From Burkholderiaceae bacterium (GTDB lineage: Bacteria > Pseudomonadota > Gammaproteobacteria > Burkholderiales > Burkholderiaceae_C), in assembly GCA_017992055.1 (NCBI GenBank), contig JAGOPK010000013.1, forward strand, positions 62,001-126,000: a DNA stretch of 64,000 nucleotides, given 5' to 3'. Below are positions 43,652 to 56,096 of this stretch, in pieces; positions within the stretch are counted from its first letter, which is position 1; each line of letters begins with the position of its first letter. The translations under genes were made by a program, and so were the position numbers. The notes beneath the pieces were generated by a model. It saw only the letters and a list, made by a program, of their open reading frames with translations. It did no database searches and had not been told where the DNA came from.

Positions 43652-43939
43652 ATGGAAGAACTCGACAGCCTGCCCTGCGTCAAGCAGGGCCTGTGGTTCC
43701 ACGGCGGGGTCACCACCTGCCATGTGCGCATCGTGCGCCACCACCTGCTGTATGGCAGCCACGATGCCGACGAGCCGCCCGAGCTGGCCGGCGACCGCGT
43801 CGTCGAGTGCTACTACGTGCGCTACGACCTGCCGCACGCCGCGCCGGCCTGGCGCGACGGCGGCGCCGCGCTGTCGCTGCGCGAGGCCATGTTCCTGGCC
43901 CGGCACCGCCTCGGGCCGGGCCTGAGCTGGAACGACTAG
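43652..43939 (+). CDS. Small protein of unknown function
   Basis: A 95-residue soluble protein without signal peptide or membrane span. It starts MEELDSLPCVKQGLWFHGGVTTCHVRIVRHHLLYGSHDADEPPEL and contains the strand pair RVVECYYVRYDLP. Three cysteines are present (in LPCVK, TTCHV and VECYY). I recognise no family. The regular beta-strand pattern and acidic loop suggest a small compact fold. It lies 56 bp after lrp on the same strand and converges on the monooxygenase gene with the stops 13 bp apart. It could be cotranscribed with lrp. Confidence 0.65.
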   Translation: MEELDSLPCVKQGLWFHGGVTTCHVRIVRHHLLYGSHDADEPPELAGDRVVECYYVRYDLPHAAPAWRDGGAALSLREAMFLARHRLGPGLSWND

Positions 43940-43952
43940 CCTCGCCGCCGGC

Positions 43953-45761
43953 TCAGCGCAGGTGGTGCACCTCGGCCTGGTCGTAGACCGGCGTCGGGAT
44001 GCCGGCCAGCCGCGCCTTCAGCTGCAGCGACAGGAACTGCGAGTAGTGCCGGCTCTGGTGCAGGTTGCCGCCGTGGATCCACAGGTGCGGCACCTGGGTT
44101 GGCTTCCACATGTTGCGCAGTTCGCCCTCCCAGGGCCCGGGGTCCTTGGGCGTGTCGCTGCCCAGGCCCCAGACCTTGCCGACGCGGTCGGCCACCTCGG
44201 GCGAGATCAGGTCGGCCAGCCAGTGGTTCATCGAGCCGTAGCCGGTGGCATAGACCAGCAGGTCGGCCGGCAGCTCGCTGCCGTCGGTCAGGGTCACGCT
44301 GGTCGGGTTGATGCGCTCGATGTTGACGCGGCTCTTCAGCTTGATGCTGCCATTGGCCACCAGCTCGCTGGCGCCCACGTCGATGTAGTAGCCCGAGCCG
44401 CGGCGCAGGTACTTCATGAACAGGCCCGAGCCGTCGGCGCCGAAGTCCAGCAGGAAGCCGGCCTTCTCCAGCCGTCCGTACAGGTCGGCCTCGCGGCGCT
44501 GCATCTCCTCGTAGACCGGGATGTGGAAGCCGGCCATGATCTTGTACGGCACGCTGGCAAAGATCAGGTCGGCCTTGTGGTGGTCGATGCCGTTCTTCAG
44601 CGCCTGCTCGCTGTACAGGCCGCCCAGGGCCAGCTCCATCAGCGCCGCGCTGGGCGCGATGTGGGTGGAACTGCGCTGGATCATGGTCACGTCCACGCCG
44701 TTCTCCCACAGCGCGGCGCAGATGTCGTGGGCCGAGTTGTTGCTGCCCAGCACCACCGCCTTCTTGCCGCGGTAGGCCTCGGGGCCGGGGTGGCGGCTGC
44801 TGTGGTGCTGGTCGCCGGCAAAGCTCTCGGCGCCGGGGATCTTGGGCACATTGGCATAGCCCGACACGCCGAGCGCGATGACCAGCTCGCGCGGGCGCAG
44901 CGTCAGCGTGCGGCCGTCGCGCTCGACCTGCACCTCCCAGCGCTGGCTGGCCTCGTCGTAGCGGCACTTCCTGGCCAGGGTCGAGCCCCAGTAGTTCAGC
45001 TCCATGACCTTGACATAGGCCTCCAGCCAGTCGCCGATCTTGTCCTTGGCCGCAAACACCGGCCAGTCGTCGGGGAAGGGCAGGTAGGGCAGGTGGTCGT
45101 ACCACACCGGGTCGTGCAGGTGCAGGCTCTTGTAGCGGTTGCGCCAGCTGTCGCCGGCGCGCGGGTTCTTCTCGACGATGATCGTCGGCACGCCCAGGCG
45201 GCGCAGCCGCGCGCCCAGCGCAATGCCGCCCTGGCCGCCGCCGATGATCAGCACCTCCGGGTCCACCGTGTGGCCCAGCGTGGCGGCCTCCTCGGCGCGC
45301 TGCTCGGCCCAGGTCTTGCGCCCGCGGTGCACGCCGTGCTCGCAGCCGGCGATGCGGCGCTCGCCCTTCTTCTCCTCGTGGCCCTTCAGCTCGACCATGC
45401 TGGTCAGCAGGGTCCAGGCCCTGGGCTGGCCGCCTTCGTCCTTCAGCCGCAGCAGGCCGCGGCCACGCGAGACCCGGGTGTCGAAGGTGAACCAGGCCTC
45501 GGTGACGCCGTCGGCGGTGGCCGCCTCGCCGTCCAGCTGCCAGTTCGACGGCGCCACGTCGTCCAGCCGCGCCGCCAGCAGCGCGCGGATCTGCTGCGGG
45601 CTTTCCTGCGTGCACAGGTTCCAGCTGAAGCTGACCAGGTCGCGCCAGTAGCACTCGCTGCCGAACAGGGCCACGGCCGCATCCAGGTCACGCGCCTGCA
45701 GCGCCGCATCGAAGGCCGCCAGCCAGGCGCGGGCCTGGGCGGTGCCGGGGGATTCATTCAT
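43953..45761 (-). CDS. Flavin-dependent monooxygenase with N-terminal SnoaL/NTF2-like domain
   Basis: A 602-residue flavoprotein. Residues 1-130 look like a SnoaL/NTF2 fold (ARAWLAAFDAALQARDLDAAVALFGSECYWRDLVSF). Residues 168-600 form a class B flavoprotein monooxygenase with FAD site GGGQGG (174-179) and NADP site GSNNSAHD (339-346). The FMO/BVMO fingerprint region reads FAGDQHHSSRH (314-324), with H where FMOs have Y and Baeyer-Villiger enzymes have W. The ATG at 45761 has AAGGAGA upstream. A sigma-54 promoter and twin palindromes precede it, and the neighbouring gene is a sigma-54 activator. The substrate is unknown: a ketone, amine or aromatic compound sensed by the activator. Confidence 0.88.
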   Translation of the reverse strand: MNESPGTAQARAWLAAFDAALQARDLDAAVALFGSECYWRDLVSFSWNLCTQESPQQIRALLAARLDDVAPSNWQLDGEAATADGVTEAWFTFDTRVSRGRGLLRLKDEGGQPRAWTLLTSMVELKGHEEKKGERRIAGCEHGVHRGRKTWAEQRAEEAATLGHTVDPEVLIIGGGQGGIALGARLRRLGVPTIIVEKNPRAGDSWRNRYKSLHLHDPVWYDHLPYLPFPDDWPVFAAKDKIGDWLEAYVKVMELNYWGSTLARKCRYDEASQRWEVQVERDGRTLTLRPRELVIALGVSGYANVPKIPGAESFAGDQHHSSRHPGPEAYRGKKAVVLGSNNSAHDICAALWENGVDVTMIQRSSTHIAPSAALMELALGGLYSEQALKNGIDHHKADLIFASVPYKIMAGFHIPVYEEMQRREADLYGRLEKAGFLLDFGADGSGLFMKYLRRGSGYYIDVGASELVANGSIKLKSRVNIERINPTSVTLTDGSELPADLLVYATGYGSMNHWLADLISPEVADRVGKVWGLGSDTPKDPGPWEGELRNMWKPTQVPHLWIHGGNLHQSRHYSQFLSLQLKARLAGIPTPVYDQAEVHHLR

Positions 45762-45821
45762 CGCTTGTCTCCTTGTGGGTTTGCGCACGGCGCCGCGCGG
45801 CGTCGCACGACCTGATCCAGG

Positions 45822-45835
45822 GCAAGCGGCGTGCC
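45822..45835 (-). promoter_or_regulatory. Sigma-54 (-24/-12) promoter of the monooxygenase gene
   Basis: On the minus strand the sequence is GGCACG-CCGC-TTGCC, against the consensus TGGCACG-N4-TTGC(A/T). The invariant GG and GC are 10 bp apart as required. Transcription would start near 45811, giving a leader of about 50 nt before the ATG at 45761. Only the flanking T and the final A/T deviate. Confidence 0.7.
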
Positions 45836-45971
45836 GCAGCGCGGCCGGGCCGGCGGCTGTTGGTGTTGTTGCGGTGCAGCACAGTGCCCGGCGGCCTGCC
45901 GTGCGCGGTGACGCCGGCGGGATCGGGCGGTGCCGTGCTGCGCTGCAGCAGGAGGGCGGCGGCTGCTGCGC

Positions 45972-46019
45972 GCTGTCACGCTGTGACAGCTGTCACCGGC
46001 CGCCGGCGAGACAGCTGTC

Positions 46020-46021
<2 letters not shown>
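45972..46021. promoter_or_regulatory. Activator-binding (UAS) palindromes for the sigma-54 regulator
   Basis: The 10-bp palindrome GACAGCTGTC occurs twice, at 45985-45994 and 46010-46019, centres 25 bp apart, extended to 14 bp as GTGACAGCTGTCAC and GAGACAGCTGTCTC. A further half-site (GCTGTCAC, 45972-45979) makes an inverted pair with the first copy. They lie about 150-180 bp upstream of the -24 element, the usual distance for enhancer-binding proteins. The second overlaps the regulator stop codon. Confidence 0.65.
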
Positions 46022-47984
<1,963 letters not shown>

Positions 47985-48109
47985 GGTGGTCCCGGGGTGG
48001 CGATGGACGGGCGAGAGGCCGGCCACCTTCGGCGCCGGGCGCCGCACTGTCAAGCCGGGACAAGTCCGCGGCCGGGGCCGGGCGGGGGGAGGGCTCCGGG
48101 CCGCGCAAA

Positions 48110-48181
48110 CGTGAATTTCTGCGCCTCAGGTGGATTTCATATTTGTCGATTTAATTGTTTTAGCTGATTTAAACGATCATC
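48110..48181. promoter_or_regulatory. AT-rich promoter island between the sigma-54 regulator and the membrane-protein gene
   Basis: About 70 bp with far more A/T than the surrounding DNA, including TTGTCG, TTTAATTG and GATTTAAAC. TTGTCG and GATTTA are 17 bp apart on the + strand (weak -35/-10). The 257-bp divergent gap should hold promoters for both genes; no specific operator is recognised. Confidence 0.4.
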
Positions 48182-48241
48182 CCGCCGGAGATGCCTGCGC
48201 TGCCCGCGGGCCGTCCCCAGTCAACCCCGAGGAATGAAGGC

Positions 48242-48742
48242 ATGGATGTCGTACAAGGCCCTGCGCAGCGGCTGAGGCTGAGCACCGAAGTCCATGGCGT
48301 CGGCGACAACGTCGCCACCAGCCATGTGGCGACCCTGCTGATCGGGCGCCAGCCGATGCGCATGGAAATGCCGCAATCCGTGATGGTGACCGAAGGTGAT
48401 CGGTTGGCCGTTGCCGGCACGCCCGGGGGCGACGGCGTCTTCACCGTCTATGCCTATCGCAACCTGGAGACCGGTGCGGGTGGACGGGCCGTCGGTCCCG
48501 CCGCCCTGGTTTGCGGCCTGATCGGTGGAGCGATCGGCGTCGGTGCGGCCATCGTCGCGCTGGCCGGGCTGCTGGGCCTGTTCGGCGATGCGGCGCCGGT
48601 GCGGCTGGGCTCGGCCGCGTTCGCGGGCCTGTTCTGCTTCCTGTTCGGCCGTGGCGGTCTGCTGGGGCTGCAGCTGCATGCACGCACGCGGCAGGCCGTC
48701 GCCGCACTGGATCGCCAGGCCGCGCCCCGCCCGTCCCATTGA
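48242..48742 (+). CDS. Small inner-membrane protein, unknown function
   Basis: A 166-residue protein. Residues 1-75 form a beta-rich cytoplasmic domain (RLRLSTEVHGVGDNVATSHVATLLIGRQPMRMEMP, then MVTEGDRLAVAGTPGGDGVFTVYAYRN) with the look of a small barrel or OB-like fold. Two membrane spans follow at about 85-112 (AALVCGLIGGAIGVGAAIVALAGLLGLF) and 120-140 (GSAAFAGLFCFLFGRGGLLGL). I recognise no family by name. AGGA lies 8-9 nt before the ATG at 48242. It stands alone between the sigma-54 regulator and a lipoprotein gene (70 bp gap), possibly cotranscribed with the latter. Confidence 0.75.
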   Translation: MDVVQGPAQRLRLSTEVHGVGDNVATSHVATLLIGRQPMRMEMPQSVMVTEGDRLAVAGTPGGDGVFTVYAYRNLETGAGGRAVGPAALVCGLIGGAIGVGAAIVALAGLLGLFGDAAPVRLGSAAFAGLFCFLFGRGGLLGLQLHARTRQAVAALDRQAAPRPSH

Positions 48743-48811
48743 GCACCGCCGGCCCGTGGGTCCAACCTGCGGGACCGCTCCGCCAATCCCATTCACCCGC
48801 TGTAGAACCCG

Positions 48812-49288
48812 ATGAAACAGAGTTCCCTGCTGTTCGGCGCCGCCCTCCTGGGCCTGCTCGGCGGCTGCGCCGCGCCGCCCGCCCGCCATCTCTACGACGG
48901 GCCCGAGCGGCCGCTGTCCGAGCTGGCGCAGATCGTCAAGTCGGACTCGTTCGACGCCACCGGAAACCGCCTCAGCTACGACTGGATCGCCCATGTCACC
49001 GCGGTGGACGGCAAGTCCACCGGCCAGCATGGGCGCAGCCTTGTGCTGCCGGGGCGGCACACCGTCAGCATGCTGTGCGAGGTCCATCCACGCCTGCAGC
49101 CGACCTGGCAGGGGCGCAAGCGCGAAATGACCGTCACCGTGAAGGCCGGCGAGGTCTACCACCCGTGGTGCGACACGGGCAGCAAGGGCCAGCAGATGCT
49201 CTGCCGGTCGGGCGTGCCCAATCCGCTGACGGGGCGCCCCGTGCCGTGCGAGGCGCTGCCCTACCTCAGCACGGAGCGCGCGCCCTGA
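48812..49288 (+). CDS. Predicted lipoprotein, unknown function
   Basis: A 158-residue lipoprotein with signal MKQSSLLFGAALLGLLGGC; the lipobox LLGGC puts the lipidated cysteine at residue 19. The residues after it (AAP) do not show the inner-membrane Asp signal, so outer-membrane sorting is expected. The mature part is beta-rich (SYDWIAHVTAVDGK, HTVSMLCEVHPRL, REMTVTVKAGEVYHPW) with three more cysteines, suggesting a small immunoglobulin-like or DUF-type domain. The name of the fold cannot be given. It converges on xthA with the stops 7 bp apart. Confidence 0.8.
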   Translation: MKQSSLLFGAALLGLLGGCAAPPARHLYDGPERPLSELAQIVKSDSFDATGNRLSYDWIAHVTAVDGKSTGQHGRSLVLPGRHTVSMLCEVHPRLQPTWQGRKREMTVTVKAGEVYHPWCDTGSKGQQMLCRSGVPNPLTGRPVPCEALPYLSTERAP

Positions 49289-49295
49289 GCCCGCC

Positions 49296-50090
49296 TCAGA
49301 GACTGAAGTCGTAGTCGATGCTCAGCGGCGCATGGTCGCTGAACTTCTGGTCCTTGTAGATCGCCGCCGCCCGGGCCTTCTCGGCCAGCGCCGGCGTGGC
49401 CAGGTGGTAGTCCAGCCGCCAGCCCACGTTGTTGGCATAAGCCTGGCCGCGGTTGCTCCACCATGTGTAGCAGGTCTCGGTGGTGTCCGGGTGCAGGCGG
49501 CGGTAGACGTCGACCAGGCCGGCTTCGCCGAGCAGCTTGCTCATCCAGGCTCGCTCCTCGGGCAGAAAGCCCGAGTTCTTCTGGTTGCTGCGCCAGTTTT
49601 TCAGGTCGGCCTGGGTGTGGGCGATGTTCACGTCGCCGACCAGGATGAACTCGCGCTGGCCTTTCAGCGCCAGCAGGTGCGGGTAGATGATGTCCAGGAA
49701 GCGGTACTTGGCCTGCTGCCGTTCCTCGCCCGATGAGCCGCTGGGAAAGTAGCAGCTGATGATGCTGAGCTTGCGCTTGGGCGTGTCGTAGCGCGCCTCG
49801 ACATAGCGCCCCTCGGCGTCGAACTCGGCCTCGCCCAGGCCGATGATGACCTCGCTGGGCGTCTTGCGCGTGTACAGGCCGACGCCCGAGTAGCCCTTCT
49901 TCTGCGCATAGTGGAAGTGCCCGGGCAGGCCGGCCACGGTGTCGAAGCGGCCGCTCACGTCATCGGCCTGGGCCTTGACTTCCTGCACCCCCATACAATC
50001 CGCGCCCGATTGCGCCGCCCACTCGACAAAGCCCTTGTTGGCGGCCGAACGGATGCCGTTCAGGTTCAGCGTGATCAGTCGAAAGGCCAA
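49296..50090 (-). CDS. xthA: Exodeoxyribonuclease III
   Basis: AP endonuclease and 3'-5' exonuclease of base excision repair. It is 264 residues long. The family pattern is complete: [20 protein letters not shown], the catalytic glutamate in [39 protein letters not shown] (Asp/Asn pair) and the C-terminal [14 protein letters not shown] (Asp-His). The start is a TTG at 50090, 9 nt downstream of a GGAG, and no ATG or GTG fits the family N-terminus. Only 9 bp separate it from the pyrE ATG on the other strand, so each promoter must lie inside the other gene. Confidence 0.92.
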   Translation of the reverse strand: MAFRLITLNLNGIRSAANKGFVEWAAQSGADCMGVQEVKAQADDVSGRFDTVAGLPGHFHYAQKKGYSGVGLYTRKTPSEVIIGLGEAEFDAEGRYVEARYDTPKRKLSIISCYFPSGSSGEERQQAKYRFLDIIYPHLLALKGQREFILVGDVNIAHTQADLKNWRSNQKNSGFLPEERAWMSKLLGEAGLVDVYRRLHPDTTETCYTWWSNRGQAYANNVGWRLDYHLATPALAEKARAAAIYKDQKFSDHAPLSIDYDFSL

Positions 50091-50099
50091 GGGATCTCC

Positions 50100-50798
50100 A
50101 TGTCGAATACCGCCCCCGTCAGCACTGGCTGCGATGCGCTGGCCCAGGACTTCGTGCAGTTCGCGGTCGAGTCCGGGGTGCTGCGCTTCGGCGAGTTCAA
50201 GACCAAGGCCGGCCGGCTGTCGCCGTATTTCTTCAATGCCGGCCTGTTCGACGATGGCGCCAAGCTCGGTCGGCTCGCGGCATTCTATGCACGCCGCCTG
50301 CTCGACTCGGGCCTGCAGTTCGACCTGCTGTTCGGTCCGGCCTACAAGGGCATCCCGCTGGCCGCGGCGGTGGCCATCGAGCTGGCGCGGCTGGGTCGCA
50401 ACGTGCCCTTTGCCTACAACCGCAAGGAAGCCAAGGACCATGGCGAGGGCGGTACCCTGGTCGGCGCGCCGGTGCGCGGCCGCGTGCTGGTGATCGACGA
50501 CGTGATCTCGGCCGGCACCTCGGTGCGCGAGTCCATCGCCATGATCTCGGCCGCCGGCGCCCAGCCGGTGGGCGTGGCCATCGCACTCGACCGCCAGGAA
50601 AAGGCCAGCGAAGGTGGCCAGGACATGGCCTGGTCGGCCGTGCAATGGGTGCGCCGCCAGTTGCAACTGGATGTGGTGACCGTTGCGACGCTGCAAGACC
50701 TGCTGCAGTATCTGCAGGCCACGCGCTCGCCCGAACTGGCCCAGCACCTGCCGCGCGTGGCCGCCTACCGCGACCAGTACGGGGTGCAGGAAGCCTGA
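50100..50798 (+). CDS. pyrE: Orotate phosphoribosyltransferase
   Basis: Makes OMP from orotate and PRPP in pyrimidine synthesis. The 232 residues fit the family. The PRPP-binding motif [18 protein letters not shown] is intact, with [14 protein letters not shown] and [19 protein letters not shown] earlier and [13 protein letters not shown] as the flexible loop carrying catalytic lysines. The ATG at 50100 is 9 bp from the divergent xthA start. Its stop overlaps the start of the following DUF4124 gene by 1 bp (TGATG), so that gene is translationally coupled. Confidence 0.96.
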   Translation: MSNTAPVSTGCDALAQDFVQFAVESGVLRFGEFKTKAGRLSPYFFNAGLFDDGAKLGRLAAFYARRLLDSGLQFDLLFGPAYKGIPLAAAVAIELARLGRNVPFAYNRKEAKDHGEGGTLVGAPVRGRVLVIDDVISAGTSVRESIAMISAAGAQPVGVAIALDRQEKASEGGQDMAWSAVQWVRRQLQLDVVTVATLQDLLQYLQATRSPELAQHLPRVAAYRDQYGVQEA

Positions 50799-51454
50799 TG
50801 CCGATGTTGCCCTTGTTGATGTTGCTGCTGGTCGCCGCCGGTCCGGCGCTGGCGCAGAACGCGCCGCCGGCCGGTGGCATCTACACCTGCATCGACGCCC
50901 AGGGCCGGCGGCTGACCTCCGACCGGCCGATCCCGGCCTGCATCAACCGCGAGCAGCAGCTGCGCAACCGCGACGGCTCGGTGCGCCAGATCATCCCGCC
51001 GACGCCGACGCCGGAAGAGCGCGCCGAGCGCGAGGCCGCCGAGCGCCGCGCCGCGCTGGACCGGGCGGCCCAGGCCGATGCGGTGCGCCGCGACCGCAAC
51101 CTGATGAGCCGCTATCCCGACGAGGCCGCGCACCAGAAGGCGCGCGAGGCCGCGCTCGACACGGTGCGCGTGGCGATGAAGGCCACCGAGCAGCGCGTCA
51201 AGGCCCTGGCCGCCGAGCGCAAGCCGCTGCAGGACGAGACCGAGTTCTACAAGGGCAAGCCGGTGCCGGCCAAGCTCAAGCAGCAGCTCGATGCCAACGA
51301 TGCCGGCATCGAGGCCCAGCGCGCCGCGGCGCGCAACCAGGAGGCCGAGCTGGCGCGCATCAACGCCATCTACGACGCCGAGCTGGCGCGGCTGAAGCGG
51401 CTGTGGGGCGGTGCGGCGCCGGGCTCGCTGCCGCCCGCGCCGACGGCCCGCTGA
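50798..51454 (+). CDS. Exported DUF4124 domain protein
   Basis: A 218-residue exported protein. A short signal peptide (residues 1-20, ending ALA-QNA) precedes a DUF4124 domain (about 27-60, GGIYTCIDAQGRRLTSDRPIPACINREQQLRNRDGSVRQIIPP), in which C31 and C48 probably form a disulfide. The rest (70-210) is charged and helical, consistent with a coiled coil (KATEQRVKALAAERKPLQDETEFYKGKPVPAKLKQQLDAND). DUF4124 proteins are periplasmic and of unknown role. It overlaps pyrE by 1 bp, a coupling with no obvious metabolic meaning, and converges on gatB with the stops 13 bp apart. Confidence 0.85.
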   Translation: MPMLPLLMLLLVAAGPALAQNAPPAGGIYTCIDAQGRRLTSDRPIPACINREQQLRNRDGSVRQIIPPTPTPEERAEREAAERRAALDRAAQADAVRRDRNLMSRYPDEAAHQKAREAALDTVRVAMKATEQRVKALAAERKPLQDETEFYKGKPVPAKLKQQLDANDAGIEAQRAAARNQEAELARINAIYDAELARLKRLWGGAAPGSLPPAPTAR

Positions 51455-51467
51455 GCAGCGCCGGCCT

Positions 51468-52931
51468 TCAACCGCCCAGCCGCGCCTTCAGCAGCGCATT
51501 CACCTGGGCCGGATTGGCCTTGCCCTGGCTGGCCTTCATGACCTGGCCGACCAGGGCATTGAAGGCCTTGTCCTTGCCGGCGCGGTATTCCTCGATGTTC
51601 TTGGGGTTGGCCGCCAGCACCTGGTCGATGATGGCTTCGAGCGCGCCGCTGTCGCTCATCTGCTTCAGGCCCTTGGCGGCGATCAGCGCATCCACGTCCT
51701 GCGCCTCGCCGGTCCACAGCGCGTCGAACACCTGGCGCGCGGCATTGTTCGAGATCGTGCCGTCCTGGATGCGCACGATCAGCGCGGCCAGCGTGGCCGC
51801 GGCCACCGGCGCCTGGGCGATGTCGCGGCCCTCGGCGTTCAGGCGCTTGCTGATCTCGCCCATCAGCCAGTTGGCCACCAGCTTCGGCGCCTGGCAGGCG
51901 TCGCGCGCCGCCTCGTAGTAAGCGGCGAAGGCCAGGCTCTGCGTCATCATCGCCGCGTCATAGGCCGGCAGGCCGTCGGCGCTCTGGAAGCGCTGGGCCA
52001 TCGCCGCCGGCAGCTCGGGCATCTCGCCACGCACCCGCTCCACCCAGTCGGGCGCGATCACCAGCGGCGGCAGGTCGGGGTCGGGGAAGTAGCGGTAGTC
52101 GTGCGCGTCTTCCTTGCTGCGCATGGCCCGCGTCTCGCCGCGGTCGGGGTTGAACAGCACCGTGGCCTGCTCGATGGCCAGGCCGTCCTCGATCTGGTCG
52201 ATCTGCCACTGGATCTCGTAGTCGATGGCCTGCTGCAGGAAGCGGAAGCTGTTCAGGTTCTTGATCTCGCGCCGCGTGCCGAAGGGCGCGCCGGGCTTGC
52301 GCACCGACACATTGGCATCGCAGCGGAAGCTGCCTTCCTGCATGTTGCCGTCGCAGATGCCCAGCCAGACCACCAGCGCATGCAGGGCCCGCGCATAGGC
52401 CACGGCCTCGGCGCTGCTGCGCATGTCGGGCTCGGAGACGATCTCCAGCAGCGGCGTGCCGGCGCGGTTCAGGTCGATGCCGCTCTGGCCGTGGAAGTCC
52501 TCGTGCAGGCTCTTGCCGGCGTCTTCTTCGAGGTGGGCGCGGGTCAGGTTGACGCGCTTCTCCAGCGCCTTGTCACCGTCGCCGACGCGGATCATCAGGT
52601 GGCCGCCCTGCACCACCGGGATCTCGTACTGGCTGATCTGGTAGCCCTTGGGCAGGTCGGGGTAGAAGTAGTTCTTGCGCGCAAAGATCGACTGCCGCGC
52701 CACCTTGGCGCCCACCGCCAGGCCGAAGCGGATGGCCCGCTCCACCGCGGCGCGGTTCATCACCGGCAGCGTGCCGGGCAGGGCCAGGTCGACCGCGCAG
52801 GCCTGGGTGTTGGGCGCGGCACCGAAGGCGGTGCTGGCGCCGGAGAAGATCTTGCTCTGCGTGGAGAGCTGGGCATGGGTTTCGAGGCCGATGACGACCT
52901 CGTAGCCGCGGATCAGGGCGGGAGTGCTCAT
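51468..52931 (-). CDS. gatB: Aspartyl/glutamyl-tRNA amidotransferase subunit B
   Basis: Subunit B of GatCAB, which activates the misacylated Asp-tRNAAsn or Glu-tRNAGln and uses ammonia from GatA. It is 487 residues long. The start [22 protein letters not shown] is the family signature, with [39 protein letters not shown]-like [20 protein letters not shown] and [18 protein letters not shown] following. The C-terminal YqeY-like tail ([32 protein letters not shown]) binds tRNA. I use the ATG at 52931; an ATG at 52940 overlapping the gatA stop (TGATG) is an equally likely start. It is last in the gatC-gatA-gatB operon. Confidence 0.96.
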   Translation of the reverse strand: MSTPALIRGYEVVIGLETHAQLSTQSKIFSGASTAFGAAPNTQACAVDLALPGTLPVMNRAAVERAIRFGLAVGAKVARQSIFARKNYFYPDLPKGYQISQYEIPVVQGGHLMIRVGDGDKALEKRVNLTRAHLEEDAGKSLHEDFHGQSGIDLNRAGTPLLEIVSEPDMRSSAEAVAYARALHALVVWLGICDGNMQEGSFRCDANVSVRKPGAPFGTRREIKNLNSFRFLQQAIDYEIQWQIDQIEDGLAIEQATVLFNPDRGETRAMRSKEDAHDYRYFPDPDLPPLVIAPDWVERVRGEMPELPAAMAQRFQSADGLPAYDAAMMTQSLAFAAYYEAARDACQAPKLVANWLMGEISKRLNAEGRDIAQAPVAAATLAALIVRIQDGTISNNAARQVFDALWTGEAQDVDALIAAKGLKQMSDSGALEAIIDQVLAANPKNIEEYRAGKDKAFNALVGQVMKASQGKANPAQVNALLKARLGG

Positions 52932-52939
52932 GGGGACCA

Positions 52940-54423
52940 TCAGATGCCGGCCGGCGTGCGCAGATGCCAGTCGGTGGCCTGCTGCAGCGCATGGGCGGCA
53001 TGCAGCAGCCGGCCTTCGGCGAAGTAGTTGCCAATCAGCTGCAGGCCCACCGGCAGGCCCTGCGGGTCGAAGCCCGCGGGCAGGCTCATGCCGGGCAGGC
53101 CGGCCAGGCTGGCCGGCAGGGTGAAGATGTCGGCCAGGTAGTCCTGCAGCGGGTCGCGCTGCTGGCCCAGCGGCCAGGCCACGCTGGGCGCCACCGGGCC
53201 GGCGATCAGGTCGCACTGCTGGAAGCAGGCCTGGAAGTCGTCGGCGATCATGCGCCGCAGCTTCTGCGCCTGCAGGTAGTAGGCGTCGTAATAGCCATGG
53301 CTCAGCACATAGGTGCCGATCATGATGCGGCGCTTGACCTCGGGGCCGAAGCCCTGGGCCCGGCTTTTCTTGTACATGTCCAGCAGGTCGGCGTACTCGG
53401 CGGCGCGGTGGCCGAACTTGACGCCGTCGAAGCGGCTCAGGTTGGAGCTGGCCTCGGCCGGGGCGATGATGTAGTAGACGGGAATCGACAGCTGGGTGCG
53501 TGGCAGGCTCACGTCCACCAGCGTGGCGCCCAGCTTCTCCAGCTCGGCCAGTGCGCCGCGCACGGTGGCATCGACGGCGCCGTCCAGGCCCTCGGGGAAA
53601 AACTCCCTGGGCAGGCCGATGCGCAGGCCGGCCAGCGGCCGTGCGGCGCTGGCGCCTTCGCGCGGCTGCAGCATCTGCGCATGGAAGTCCTGCGGCGGGC
53701 GCTGGGCGCTGGTGGCGTCGCGCTCGTCGAAGCCGCTCATCGCCGACAGCAGCAGGGCGCAGTCTTCGGCGCTGCGCGCCAGCGGGCCGGCCTGGTCCAG
53801 GCTGGAGGCGAAGGCGATCATGCCGTAGCGCGAGCACACGCCATAGGTCGGCTTGATGCCGGTGATGCCGCAGAAGCTGGCCGGCTGGCGGATCGAGCCG
53901 CCGGTGTCGGTGCCGGTGGCCGCCGGCAGCAGGCGCGCGGCCACCGCCGCGGCCGAGCCGCCCGACGAGCCGCCGGGCACGCGGCTGCGGTCCCAGGGGT
54001 TGTGGGCCGGACCGTAGGCCGAGTTCTCGTTGGCCGAGCCCATCGCGAACTCGTCGCAGTTGAGCTTGCCCAGGCGCACCGTGCCGGCGGCGTCCAGCCG
54101 CGCCACCACGGTGGCGTCGAAGGGGCTGGCATAGCCGGCCAGCATCTTCGAGCCGGCGGTGGTCGGCTGGCCGCGGGTGACGAAGATGTCCTTGTGGGCG
54201 ATGGGCACGCCCAGCAGCGGGCCGGCCTCGCCGGCGGCGCGGCGCGCATCGGCGGCGCGGGCGGCGGCCAGCGCGGCCTCGCCCTCCACCTGCAGAAAGG
54301 CGCCCAGCCCGGACTGGGCGTCGATGCGCGCCAGCAGGTGGCGGGTCAGCTCCTCGCTGGAGAGCTGCTTGTCGGCCAGCGCCCGGCCCAGCGGGGCCAC
54401 GCCCAGATCGTGCAATGGCGTGC

Positions 54424-54427
<4 letters not shown>
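52940..54427 (-). CDS. gatA: Aspartyl/glutamyl-tRNA amidotransferase subunit A
   Basis: The glutaminase subunit of GatCAB and an amidase-signature enzyme. It is 495 residues long. The catalytic triad is at the same numbers as in the Staphylococcus enzyme: K79 ([10 protein letters not shown]), cis-S154 ([14 protein letters not shown]) and nucleophile S178 ([15 protein letters not shown]). Ammonia released here travels to GatB. The gatC stop overlaps its ATG by 4 bp, and its own stop is adjacent to gatB, so the operon is fully coupled. Presence of GatCAB implies indirect charging of tRNAAsn and/or tRNAGln. Confidence 0.97.
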
Positions 54428-56018
<1,591 letters not shown>

Positions 56019-56096
56019 GCTCCGCCACCGCCATGCAGTGAGCCGGCATGCGGGTCCCGCTGCCGGCTCTTGTGTTTTCCACGCCGCCGTTTCGCC

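Noticed and set aside
45972-45990. Possible LexA (SOS) box in the monooxygenase upstream region
   Set aside because: CTGT and ACAG are 9 bp apart here, not the 8 bp needed. The duplicated palindrome and sigma-54 context explain it better.
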